Positions 16,585 through 24,480 of a stretch of 64,000 bases of DNA are shown here, piece after piece (position 1 is the first letter of the stretch; each line of letters begins with the position of its first letter). The translations under genes and the position numbers were made by a program. Origin of the DNA: UBA11891 sp003533785 (lineage in GTDB: Bacteria; Bacteroidota; Bacteroidia; Flavobacteriales; Flavobacteriaceae); assembly GCA_949511625.1 (NCBI GenBank), contig CATFEX010000003.1, forward strand, positions 1 through 64,000. The letters run 5' to 3'. The notes below the pieces were generated by a model. It made no database searches and had not been told where the DNA came from. It worked only from the letters and a program-made list of their open reading frames with translations.

Positions 16585-16614
16585 AAAGGCTTCCCAGATG
16601 GGAGGTCTTTTTTT
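16585..16614 (+). terminator. Terminator of the tRNA cluster
   Basis: AAAGGCTTCCC and GGGAGGTCTTT form an 11-bp stem (two wobbles) around AGAT, followed by more T. It closes the four-tRNA unit. Confidence 0.75.
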
Positions 16615-16802
16615 GTTTAATACTCTAATTTATAACCAACTACAATTATTTATAACCACTGTTAATCTCTATTAATCATTGAGGGCGAGGGACTCTTTAT
16701 ACCGATTAGGATTAATTTTATGTTATATAAAAAGAAATAAGACAAATCAGATTTTTATAGGTAGACCCTTATAGCTATATTAGAATAAAAATAACTATAT
16801 CC

Positions 16803-16976
16803 ATGAAATTTTTAGAAACATACTACCCTATCATATTGGCATTTTTGAGCTTTCTTTATTCGGTTTATTTATGGTTTACTGGAAACGAACTAGAGGGTAT
16901 TTATGTTGGATTGTGGCCGGTCACTATACTGGGCTTTTCAATAGCGATCAGACAAAGAAGAAAGGACAATAAGTGA
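16803..16976 (+). CDS. Small membrane protein, 57 aa
   Basis: A 57-residue ORF starting MKFLETYYPIILAFLS with two hydrophobic segments (about 8-26 and 33-50) and a basic end (RQRRKDNK). An acidic hairpin (GNELEG) separates the two helices. It looks like a small two-helix inner-membrane protein of a kind common but unnamed in Flavobacteriia. A second small membrane ORF starts one base after its stop, which supports both being translated. No function can be given. Confidence 0.62.
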   Translation: MKFLETYYPIILAFLSFLYSVYLWFTGNELEGIYVGLWPVTILGFSIAIRQRRKDNK

Positions 16977-16977
16977 T

Positions 16978-17091
16978 ATGAATAATAAGGCAATGTTTAT
17001 TATTGGGATTATAATTTTTATAGTCTACAATTTTTTTTATTTCAAAATAGTTTTGAGGCAGTTTAAGAAAAAGTCCAAAAAAAATCAATAA
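16978..17091 (+). CDS. Small membrane protein, 37 aa
   Basis: A 37-residue ORF with one hydrophobic helix (MFIIGIIIFIVYNFFYF, residues 6-22) and a lysine-rich cytoplasmic tail (RQFKKKSKKNQ), as in single-pass small proteins. It begins one base after the preceding small gene. Translation is likely from context, but AT-rich DNA gives such ORFs by chance, so confidence is moderate. Confidence 0.45.
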   Translation: MNNKAMFIIGIIIFIVYNFFYFKIVLRQFKKKSKKNQ

Positions 17092-17349
17092 ACATAGTAT
17101 AGATTCTTAGACTACTGAATGAAATTATTGAATCACCAATCATTTGGAAAAAGGATTAAAAACCGCAAAACGAGAATGATCAGCTGAAAACAGTTGTTTA
17201 GTTTCAATCTTAAATGAAGCATTTGGTTGGAGTCAGCGAAGCCTGTTACACGACAACTATTAATAGTAATTTATAGAAAACAAAGGGGGGAAATATATTC
17301 TTAAAATTATTAATAGATAAATGTATTCGGAATAATAAATCATAAACCA

Positions 17350-17844
17350 ATGAAGAAATTACGATTCTTTTTTTTAGGATTATTGTTTATTAGTTGTTCG
17401 TCTGATATAGATGAAGACAGCCAAACACTACTTTTTTTGGACAATTATGACGGAATAAGTTGGGTTCTTAGAGGGGCATCTCAACCTTCGGGAGCAGATT
17501 GTGATACACCCAATTGTGATGGTGAAATCTGGGATTTTGGTGAAGTCTTTGCGATGCATTCAGGAGATACCTTTTTAACAGCAGGCACCAATTGTGAGAC
17601 GACTTTGGTTACCCTAGGCGACCAAGGGCTCACGCTAGTCAGTCACACTCAAAATGAAATTGTTTGGGAAAGACCATACGATGCTTTGGGGGAATCATCT
17701 TCACCCCTTAGTTGGCCTGGTGAAAGTCGACTGACTGTAGTAGGGGGGCAATTAAAATTTTACATAACATATCCATTGGTTGCTGAAAATGAATTGATTT
17801 TCATTATGGATAGGGTAGGGACGGTTGATTGCAACCCCAACTAA
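17350..17844 (+). CDS. Secreted lipoprotein, unknown family
   Basis: A 164-residue protein with a lipoprotein signal peptide (MKKLRFFFLGLLFISCSS; lipid-bearing Cys16), then an acidic linker. The mature part has two cysteines close together (DCDTPNCDGEIWDFGE) and another near the end (VDCNPN). The end reads like a lipocalin-type small beta-sandwich (TYPLVAENELIFIMDRVG), as often seen in Flavobacteriia. It stands alone between the small membrane genes and the deacetylase gene. The function is unknown. Confidence 0.75.
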   Translation: MKKLRFFFLGLLFISCSSDIDEDSQTLLFLDNYDGISWVLRGASQPSGADCDTPNCDGEIWDFGEVFAMHSGDTFLTAGTNCETTLVTLGDQGLTLVSHTQNEIVWERPYDALGESSSPLSWPGESRLTVVGGQLKFYITYPLVAENELIFIMDRVGTVDCNPN

Positions 17845-17983
17845 AAAGGATATAACTCAACCCAATTTAAATAAAAACTGTAAAGGGGATGTTGAGCCTT
17901 GATCCCATTTAAGCGCACAAGGCAAGCGGTTCGTCGCCTTTAAATGAAACCGTTTTTGTAGCTTTAGTTGAAAACAAACTAAA

Positions 17984-18919
17984 ATGAAAAAAGTATTTAT
18001 ACTATTTGCTTTGTTATTTATCGCAGCGTCTGGAGTCGCCCAAAAAGAAAAACCTTTAGCACAAAAGCTAGGTTTTGATTCAGATGCCAAATTATTAATT
18101 ATCCATGCCGATGACATTGGTGTAGCTCATTCTGTGAACAGCGCTAGTTTTGACGGTTTTTCAACCAAGTCAATTACATCAGGTAGTGTTATGGTTCCTT
18201 GTCCTTGGTTTTTAGAGGCTGCCGAATATGCTAAATCGAACCCAAACCATGATCTTGGATTGCATTTGACCCTCACTTCTGAATGGAAAAACTACAAATG
18301 GTCTGGGATAGCATCTAAAGATGAAATAGAATCTTTGATTAATAAACAAGGGCACTTTTATGCCTCCAATAAAGGGATCAAACGCAACGCTACCTACCAG
18401 GATGTCAAAAAAGAACTAAAATCTCAAATTAAGTATGCGGTAGACAATGGGTTGGATCCAACACACCTAGACACACATATGGGGGCTGTTACGGTGCGGC
18501 CAGATATCGTTCAAGCCTATTTTGAAGTAGGCCATGAACATAACTTGCCCATATTGCTCTCCAAGGAATTTGAATCGATTATTGAAGTAATTGACGCCTC
18601 AAAATTTGATACTTCTAAGTTGGTGTGGGCAGAAAAAATATATCAAAAATCAGATGACTCTCCAATCGATTATCCAAGTTGGAAAAAGTTTTACTCCGAA
18701 GTGATTGAGGATATTAAACCCGGATTGAATGTTCTACTGGTTCACTTAGGATACGATAATGATGAATTAAAGGCAGTAACTATTGATCACCCAGCCTATG
18801 GCGCTGCTTGGCGGGGCTTGGACGCTAAAGTTCTTCAAGATCAAGCGTTTTTAAACCTTATGATAGAAAAAAATATAAAATTAATCCGTTGGAGACAAAT
18901 AAAAGACATTTTGTATTAA
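17984..18919 (+). CDS. Secreted ChbG/HpnK (YdjC-like) family carbohydrate deacetylase
   Basis: A 311-residue protein with a cleavable signal peptide (MKKVFILFALLFIAASGVAQ). The YdjC-like fold shows the metal and catalytic motifs IIHADDIG, LGLHLTLTSEW and HLDTHMGAV, then a later His (LLVHLGYDND). Cytoplasmic relatives deacetylate chito-oligosaccharides or hopanoid intermediates. This copy is exported, so its substrate is probably an extracellular or periplasmic acetylated sugar. Spacing to its neighbours suggests its own transcript. Confidence 0.85.
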   Translation: MKKVFILFALLFIAASGVAQKEKPLAQKLGFDSDAKLLIIHADDIGVAHSVNSASFDGFSTKSITSGSVMVPCPWFLEAAEYAKSNPNHDLGLHLTLTSEWKNYKWSGIASKDEIESLINKQGHFYASNKGIKRNATYQDVKKELKSQIKYAVDNGLDPTHLDTHMGAVTVRPDIVQAYFEVGHEHNLPILLSKEFESIIEVIDASKFDTSKLVWAEKIYQKSDDSPIDYPSWKKFYSEVIEDIKPGLNVLLVHLGYDNDELKAVTIDHPAYGAAWRGLDAKVLQDQAFLNLMIEKNIKLIRWRQIKDILY

Positions 18920-19093
18920 GGCTAGTCTCTTGGGGTAAAGTTTTGAAATAAGGCACCTAGATTGAAAACTCAAACTCAATTCAAATCCTCAATCAAGGCC
19001 TTAATCAATTTTTTATCCTTTCTTTAATCAATACCAATGACTAGGTAGGGGGACCTACTCAAAATATTACTTGTGCCTTTAAATTAAAAATTT

Positions 19094-19828
19094 ATGAAAA
19101 GAATCCTAACCCTTTTATTGTGCCAAATGCTATTCTCCTGTGGTGAAAGCAAAGACAAGCAAGTGATGTCTTCTCCTACTGAAGATTTCTTTCAAAATTC
19201 AGGGAACCTGTATTTTGAGTCTGGAATTTGTAAATGTCCCAATGCCACTGTGGGCGATCAAGATAGAATTGAAGGAACCATTTATACGGCTGTGGATAAT
19301 AGCACGATCAAAGCACAGCTGGACAGTGGGAACATAAATTTATGCACCACCTTGGTGACCAATATGTCTGGAACCTCAAATCCATTTGCCAACTTTTTCA
19401 ACAACAACTCCTTTAACGCCAATATTGGCTTTTGGGATGTTTCCAACGTGACCAATATGGATGGAATGTTTTTTGATGCTTCCGATTTCAATCAAGACCT
19501 AAGTCAATGGGATGTTTCTCAGGTGGATAATATGGGGAGTTTGTTTAAAAACGCTACCTCCTTTAACCAAGATATTAGTGGATGGGATACCAGTAGTGTG
19601 ACTAAAATGCTCGATCTTTTTGCTTTAGCCTCTTCGTTCAATCAAGATATTAGTGGATGGAACACTTCCCAGGCGACTAGCATGGATGGAATGTTCCGAG
19701 AGGCCCTATTTTTCAATCAAGATTTATCGGGATGGTGTGTTCAAAATATTGAATCTCTACCAGATAATTTTGCAACGGGATCTGGACTTAGTGAGGTCAA
19801 TTATCCTATATGGGGGATTTGTCCATAA
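19094..19828 (+). CDS. BspA-like (DUF285) repeat surface lipoprotein
   Basis: A 244-residue lipoprotein (signal peptide with lipobox LFSC, Cys16). Residues from about 100 on are 25-residue repeats of the DUF285 type, with the pattern FNQDISGWDTSSVTKM seen four to five times. They are followed by WCVQNI and a C-terminal CP pair. Such repeats form right-handed surface solenoids used in adhesion or binding in Mycoplasma and Bacteroidota. Between signal and repeats lies a module containing ICKCPNATVGDQ. No type IX sorting domain is present, so it is probably an outer-membrane-anchored lipoprotein. Confidence 0.85.
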   Translation: MKRILTLLLCQMLFSCGESKDKQVMSSPTEDFFQNSGNLYFESGICKCPNATVGDQDRIEGTIYTAVDNSTIKAQLDSGNINLCTTLVTNMSGTSNPFANFFNNNSFNANIGFWDVSNVTNMDGMFFDASDFNQDLSQWDVSQVDNMGSLFKNATSFNQDISGWDTSSVTKMLDLFALASSFNQDISGWNTSQATSMDGMFREALFFNQDLSGWCVQNIESLPDNFATGSGLSEVNYPIWGICP

Positions 19829-20005
19829 TCACAATAAAATCATTTATATACGATAAAATTGCTATCGAAATTCATTTTAATACCGCTTCTAGACTGAACC
19901 AAAAACTTATTACAGGAACCTTTTTGTGACTAAATATTATTTAAATGAAACCATCTCTTTATTCCATATTTCGTATTTTTAATACCTAATCATAAACTAT
20001 ACTTA

Positions 20006-20293
20006 ATGAAAAAATTTTTGATCCGTAGAGCAATGGAAGGTGCGGCTTCTATACCAAAACACGAAATGAATAAAGGGGGTAAAGCTTCAGAGGCTGTTCT
20101 AGAAGAAATGCGCAATGAGGGAAAGATGATTCAACAAGAAACGAGTTATGTTGCTGGAGATAATGTCTTTTGCGTGTATAATGCAGAATCCAAAGGACTG
20201 ATCGAAGAACACGCCGAAAGAACTGGAGGCGTTGCTACAGAAATCACCGAAATAGCAATAGTTATTAAACACAACACCTCGGTTGTTAGTTAA
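20006..20293 (+). CDS. DUF4242 (SCO4226-like) protein
   Basis: A 95-residue ferredoxin-like protein of the DUF4242 family, whose Streptomyces member was described as nickel-binding. It runs MKKFLIRRAMEGAAS, with a central QQETSYVAGDNVFCVYNAES and LIEEHAERTGG near the end. It has no signal peptide. It is monocistronic and followed at its stop by a perfect AT-rich inverted repeat. The metal-binding claim is by family only. Confidence 0.8.
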   Translation: MKKFLIRRAMEGAASIPKHEMNKGGKASEAVLEEMRNEGKMIQQETSYVAGDNVFCVYNAESKGLIEEHAERTGGVATEITEIAIVIKHNTSVVS

Positions 20294-20318
20294 TTTTTAA
20301 ACCCTTAAAAATTAACTA
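20287..20318. repeat. Perfect 14-bp AT-rich inverted repeat at the DUF4242 stop
   Basis: TAGTTAATTTTTAA (20287-20300) and TTAAAAATTAACTA (20305-20318) are exact complements around ACCC. The left arm includes the stop codon. There is no following T run, so it is not a normal intrinsic terminator. Confidence 0.8.
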
Positions 20319-20540
20319 CCTCTCGTGAAAGTAAAATCAATCTCACGGCCTTGTTTGTCCTCTTTTTTACGTATTTATGGTAGCCTGTTTTGTATTGAGA
20401 TCCGACTACTGGTAGGAACCCGTTTATTTACGCTGGAATTTTTCTCTTAGTTTGTAGGGTTATGGATGTTATTTTAAATTATTCTAATTACATATTACTG
20501 AAATACAGTGTTTTACGTTTTTTATTTTAAAGACAAGTGT

Positions 20541-20548
20541 TACCTTTG
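20541..20548 (+). promoter_or_regulatory. -7 box of the small Cys protein gene
   Basis: TACCTTTG exactly matches TAnnTTTG, 12 bases before the ATG at 20561. No clear -33 TTG is visible at the right distance. Confidence 0.5.
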
Positions 20549-20560
20549 GCTTAAACACAA

Positions 20561-20698
20561 ATGAAAATGGAAAATTTAAGTCTAAGTAACAGTTGCGTGA
20601 ATTGCGATAACCTTCATGTAGAAACCAAGACTTGCGGAGTTCATCAAGTAGCTGTGAGTGAAAAATTTACTTGTGAATCTTTCGAGGTTACCAATTAA
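20561..20698 (+). CDS. 45-residue four-cysteine protein
   Basis: A 45-residue ORF, MKMENLSLSNSCVNCDNL and on, with Cys12, 15, 25 and 38 (CxxC-x9-C-x12-C) plus His19 and His28. The spacing suggests a small zinc ribbon or iron-site fold. It has its own consensus -7 box and a clean terminator, so it is a complete transcription unit. It resembles the small CxNC...C.H..V.....C proteins I associate with Bacteroidota, for which I know no function. An internal ATG (codon 3) could also be the start. Confidence 0.7.
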   Translation: MKMENLSLSNSCVNCDNLHVETKTCGVHQVAVSEKFTCESFEVTN

Positions 20699-20761
20699 CT
20701 GTATCAAAATCCTGGAGATTGAATTAGCAAAATAGCCGTTCAACCACACAAATTAGAAATG

Positions 20762-20796
20762 CCCATGAGCTATTATAGATGTTCATGGGTTTTTTT
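20762..20796 (+). terminator. Terminator after the small Cys protein
   Basis: CCCATGA (20762-20768) and TCATGGG (20783-20789), then seven T. The loop is 14 bases. Confidence 0.75.
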
Positions 20797-20926
20797 ATTT
20801 TATGGAAGATATCTAAAATTTCAAAAGATAAGAATCCCATTATTCGCATTGCAGATTTAAATCAAAAGTAAAGAGGTATCCCTCTAATTATTTTGTACAT
20901 TTAAATGTAACTATAAATTATTTTCA

Positions 20927-21610
20927 ATGAAAAAATTAATCGTTTTAGCTGCGTTGGTATTTTCCACCGCCACCTTTTCACAGTACTGTGCTTTTTATGA
21001 TTTTCAGGTCAATGACCCCGAGAAGTTTGTCAGCACCCTAACCAAAATGATGAATACAGAATGGGGGAAAAGTATTCAGGGAACCAAATCCTTATTTCAA
21101 TTCGAATTTAATGGGACTGGGGAAGCGACACATTCTGTTAACTTTTGTTTCCAAGACGAAGCGGCACTTCAAAATTTCATGGCTTCATTTGGTCAATCAC
21201 AAATTGTTCAATTACTGGCACAAACAATAGGCGATTCAGCAGACTTTGTTTCACAATCGCTCAATACGCCCGCTTGGTATCAGAATGATTGGTCGAATGA
21301 TCAGGTAATCTTATTTTGGCAAGTCAAAGTGAGTGATCCAGCCACTTATGCTAGTGCCTTTATCCCTTTTTCTAAAAAGATGATGAAAAAAATGAACATA
21401 ACTAACTCACACGGTCTGGGCTATCCAATTTTAGGAAAAAATAAAGAATTTACCCATTTTATTTGGTCTGGAGCAGACGATGTTGCAACGGCTATTAATC
21501 GTGTGAAACAATTGTACTCCGATCCTGAAACAGCCAAATTTAGCAAACAAGTTGATGGGATTCGGGAAATTATAAACACCTTCATAATGATACGCGTTGC
21601 GGATTTTTAA
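20927..21610 (+). CDS. Secreted protein of two similar ferredoxin-like halves
   Basis: A 227-residue protein with a signal peptide (MKKLIVLAALVFSTATFSQ). The mature chain seems to hold two comparable alpha/beta halves, about 20-110 and 120-225. Each begins with a strand and DP-x-(F/Y) turn (FYDFQVNDPEKFVS; FWQVKVSDPATYAS) and later has a strand with helix. This pattern is like the dimeric alpha/beta barrel (ABM/Dabb) superfamily fused head to tail. No catalytic residues are recognised. The duplication is my reading, not a search result. A terminator follows at 21734. Confidence 0.7.
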   Translation: MKKLIVLAALVFSTATFSQYCAFYDFQVNDPEKFVSTLTKMMNTEWGKSIQGTKSLFQFEFNGTGEATHSVNFCFQDEAALQNFMASFGQSQIVQLLAQTIGDSADFVSQSLNTPAWYQNDWSNDQVILFWQVKVSDPATYASAFIPFSKKMMKKMNITNSHGLGYPILGKNKEFTHFIWSGADDVATAINRVKQLYSDPETAKFSKQVDGIREIINTFIMIRVADF

Positions 21611-21733
21611 TCGGCCTACAAAACAAAATGAGATATTTGTTAGTAGTTGTGATTTTTATCACGCTATCTTTACAATAAATGCTACATATTCGTAACAACC
21701 ATAAACTAATTCTAAACACTGTTTTAGAATTTA

Positions 21734-21761
21734 AACCCACTCCGAAAGGAGTGGGTTTTTT
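21734..21761 (+). terminator. Strong intrinsic terminator
   Basis: CCCACTCC-GAAA-GGAGTGGG followed by six T: an 8-bp GC-rich stem with a GNRA tetraloop, extended by flanking A-T pairs. It ends the 20927 gene. Confidence 0.88.
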
Positions 21762-21837
21762 GTATTTGGTATTTTTCATGAAATGAACTAATATTGCGCA
21801 GCAATTCTTTATTCATGAGAATTGGTTTATGGTTATG

Positions 21838-21869
21838 AACCGCTAGACTCTACATCTAGCGGTTTTTTT
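21838..21869 (+). terminator. Second intrinsic terminator, anticodon-arm-like stem
   Basis: AACCGCTAGA (21838-21847) and TCTAGCGGTT (21855-21864) form a perfect 10-bp stem with 7-base loop CTCTACA and a T run. It is either a back-up terminator or the end of an unseen short RNA from about 21770. Confidence 0.75.
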
Positions 21870-21926
21870 GTTCTTAGGATTCCAAAATTATACTATCTTA
21901 GAAAAACAACCACAAATCATTACCAA

Positions 21927-22070
21927 ATGCACAAATATTACAATCACACCCGAACTCTAGAAGACAAGACCAGTCAAAGAGAAATGATTCGACTATTGAA
22001 AGAACAGAATGAACTCTTGCGACAGTTGTTGTTTCAAAAACAAGATGGAGGAGTTCCTTCTTCCTCTTAA
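21927..22070 (+). CDS. Short coiled-coil protein, 47 aa
   Basis: A 47-residue ORF: MHKYYNHTRTLEDKTSQR, then a leucine-rich helix EMIRLLKEQNELLRQLLFQ and a polar serine end. An earlier in-frame ATG (21822) would run through the terminator hairpin, so 21927 is preferred. The helix has a heptad-like pattern, suggesting a dimer. It is unrecognised. Confidence 0.5.
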   Translation: MHKYYNHTRTLEDKTSQREMIRLLKEQNELLRQLLFQKQDGGVPSSS

Positions 22071-22300
22071 TGAATCTCTAGAAGAATAATATTCAAGGAA
22101 AGGAGATCTGAAAATACCGATCGATATCATTGCTAAACGGCCTTAACCTTTTTTTAATATAAAAGGTGCTGACAGCCAATATTATCCTTGTAACATTGTA
22201 TGTTAAATTGCTATGAAAAAGATCCCTAATTTATATAGCGCTTTTTGAATTAGAACCTATCGATTTGTTTTTGTCGTTGAATTGTTTAGGGGTCTTTTTT

Positions 22301-23752
22301 TCATTCAATCTTTCTTTTCCCCTGTTGGACTCCAGAGAAAAAATAGATTCCTTTCTTTGCATTCTGATCTGCTAATTCCAATACATCTAGCTCTTTTTCT
22401 GATAGTAACTGACGTTCTTGATTGCGAATTAGAATCCAGAAAGGAGTTGTTTTCTCCAATTGTTCTGTCAGCTCCTCTTTATCGATTTCCTGTACTTGAC
22501 CGTTGCTATAAAAACGGCTTGAATAGCTTTTGTGATGTAAACTGTAAAGAGCTTGATTATGAGCGGATTCAATCAAATACTTATCCGTATTGTTTTTAAG
22601 GATTGAATCTACTGAGCCACTTAAATAAACAATGAAAAGGACTATTGGAATTCCAGCCGCCACCGCTAGATACACCATACGATAGGCTAGGCGATCCCAT
22701 GCGTTTGCAATCAGCAATGCAAAAGGAACAAGGGAAGGCAAGATATAGGGGTGAATCAAACTTTTGGAACTAGTGAAAAACAGCAAAGGCCAAAGCATCC
22801 AACACAACAGATAAAGAATCCATGGATTGAAGTTCCCTTTCCACTTCGTTTGAAAGAGCAAACGAATACCCGCAGTGATCCAAGGGAAGGTGAAGGCAAC
22901 AAAGAAAAACCAAATGACTCCAAAGGGTTGTTGTTTTGGAAATCCATATTTGTCTCCTTTCCATTCCGAATTTAAATAGCGATTGAAATGTTCACCAACA
23001 ATGAAATAGTCAATAAACCCAGGAGATCGAAGTTCGGTCATAACATACCAAGGGATACTGGTGAGAAGAAAAATCAGGGTACCAAGAAGCCAAGGAGCTG
23101 TTTTTAGAGCATGAAGAAAATTACCGGTTCGCCATGACCAAAACAGAAGGGGGGGAAGAGTAATTATACCAATAATAGGTCCTTTGGAAAGTACCCCTAA
23201 CCCCATGCCCAAAAAAAATAAATATCCCCAAAAAGGCTTTGCGTCAGGCTGTAAAGCCTCCCAAAAGGAAAGCATCACAACAATCACACTGAGCATCAAA
23301 AAAACATCGGTAGATACAACACCAGCATGTAAGTAGAATTCGGGAAGGGTAAGTAGGATAATTCCAGGAAGCCAGAAAGAATGCCCTTTAGAAGCCCGAT
23401 AGCGTCCTATGGAAAGGGCAATTATGACACATACTAAGAAATAGGGTAGTCGAACAGCAAAGGCAGAAATTCCAAAGAGGGTCAAGCTCAAAGCACCAGC
23501 CCAAGTAGACAAGGGAGGCTTGGCCCAGAACGGAACGCCGTAGTCTATTTGTAATACAACCCAGTTGGCGGTTTCATGCATAATCCGAGCAATCTCAGAA
23601 TAGCGCGCTTCTGTCTGGTCCATCAATGGCAATACGGTATTGAAAAAAACTCTAATTAATAATAGGCCAATGAATAGCAGAATAAAATACGTATTAGTAA
23701 GGCGAAATTTAGTCAACGGTAGTGTCGGTATATTTTTATTAAATCTAACCAT
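22301..23752 (-). CDS. Glycosyltransferase family 39 (ArnT/PMT-like) membrane protein
   Basis: A 483-residue integral membrane protein of the GT-C class, about 11-12 hydrophobic helices. The N-terminal loop has the PMT/ArnT signature DQTEARYSEIARIM and then WAKPPLSTWAGAL. These enzymes move a sugar from a polyprenyl-phosphate donor to lipid or protein in the periplasm. The start overlaps the end of the GT2 gene by 40 bases on the same strand. The two probably make a unit: GT2 loads the lipid carrier, GT39 uses it. The acceptor is unknown. Confidence 0.85.
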   Translation of the reverse strand: MVRFNKNIPTLPLTKFRLTNTYFILLFIGLLLIRVFFNTVLPLMDQTEARYSEIARIMHETANWVVLQIDYGVPFWAKPPLSTWAGALSLTLFGISAFAVRLPYFLVCVIIALSIGRYRASKGHSFWLPGIILLTLPEFYLHAGVVSTDVFLMLSVIVVMLSFWEALQPDAKPFWGYLFFLGMGLGVLSKGPIIGIITLPPLLFWSWRTGNFLHALKTAPWLLGTLIFLLTSIPWYVMTELRSPGFIDYFIVGEHFNRYLNSEWKGDKYGFPKQQPFGVIWFFFVAFTFPWITAGIRLLFQTKWKGNFNPWILYLLCWMLWPLLFFTSSKSLIHPYILPSLVPFALLIANAWDRLAYRMVYLAVAAGIPIVLFIVYLSGSVDSILKNNTDKYLIESAHNQALYSLHHKSYSSRFYSNGQVQEIDKEELTEQLEKTTPFWILIRNQERQLLSEKELDVLELADQNAKKGIYFFSGVQQGKRKIE

Positions 23753-24438
23753 AAAAAGAAGCCATAGCTGAATTTTATTCGAGAATCTGCGGTATCAATC
23801 CACTGATGGAGGGGAATCTCTTTGACTTGCAGGGCCATTTGTGGACGGCCAATGAATTTTATCATTCGAAAAAATAACTCTACATCAAACAACCATTTTG
23901 AAAGAAAATGCTCTTGAAAGAGAATTTGCGCTGTTGTCCGAGTGAAAATTTTACAACCACATTGGGTGTCGTATACTTTGATTCGAAGCATTTTTGAAAT
24001 GACAGTGGCAACCAAGCGGCCAACAAGAAACCGGTACCACTTGCGTTCGATCCGATTATCGATTTTCATTATTCGGGAACCAAATACAAAAGGGGTTTTT
24101 GTTTGGACATGCTTGGACAAGAGATAACATTCTTCAAGACTCGTAGACAGGTCGGCATCTAGATAACCTACTTTTTCCACTTCGAGTTCAATGGCACGCT
24201 TCATTCCATGACGAACCGCTTCTGCTTTGCCCTCGTTTTTCGGTAAATCTATTAAAGTAACTTGTTGCGGGTAGCTAGTTTCAAGTGGACGGAGGATCTC
24301 TAGGGTATTGTCTTGGGAGCCATCGTTAACAAATAGCAGTTGAACACCTTTAGTGTGTGTGAGAAAGTCACGGAAAAGGGCAATGGCAAGCCTTTGACCT
24401 TCGTTGTAGCATGGGATCACTATAGCGAGTTCCGACAT
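23713..24438 (-). CDS. Glycosyltransferase family 2 (polyprenyl-phosphate glycosyltransferase)
   Basis: A 241-residue GT-A enzyme. Motifs: VIPCYNEGQRL, LLFVNDGSQDNT and the DXD-like YLDADLSTS. It resembles dolichyl-phosphate beta-glucosyltransferases and bacterial homologues that load a sugar on undecaprenyl phosphate. It lacks the C-terminal transmembrane pair of GtrB-type enzymes. It lies 42 bases downstream of acn on the same strand and overlaps the GT39 gene. Confidence 0.87.
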   Translation of the reverse strand: MSELAIVIPCYNEGQRLAIALFRDFLTHTKGVQLLFVNDGSQDNTLEILRPLETSYPQQVTLIDLPKNEGKAEAVRHGMKRAIELEVEKVGYLDADLSTSLEECYLLSKHVQTKTPFVFGSRIMKIDNRIERKWYRFLVGRLVATVISKMLRIKVYDTQCGCKIFTRTTAQILFQEHFLSKWLFDVELFFRMIKFIGRPQMALQVKEIPLHQWIDTADSRIKFSYGFFLWLDLIKIYRHYR

Positions 24439-24480
24439 ATTGCTATTAAATTGACAAAAGCAATTCTCAGTACGAGGGGT

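Larger units (their letters stand above)
21611..21926. other. Intergenic stretch with two hairpins
   Basis: About 316 bases with no supported gene. They hold the intrinsic terminator at 21734-21761 and the hairpin at 21838-21869. A 16-codon hydrophobic ORF at 21628 is not supported. Confidence 0.6.

Noticed and set aside
19094..19828. DUF285 repeats as a possible CRISPR-like DNA array
   Set aside because: The periodicity is coding, at about 75 bases, with diverged copies and no spacers.
21628..21678. 16-codon hydrophobic ORF
   Set aside because: Too short, with no neighbour or initiation signal to support it.
21838..21869. tRNA fragment with anticodon CTA
   Set aside because: No acceptor, D or T arms match around it; the T run makes a terminator the simpler reading.
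22213..22248. 11-codon ORF MKKIPNLYSAF
   Set aside because: No terminator or downstream gene on the same strand, so no leader role can be argued.
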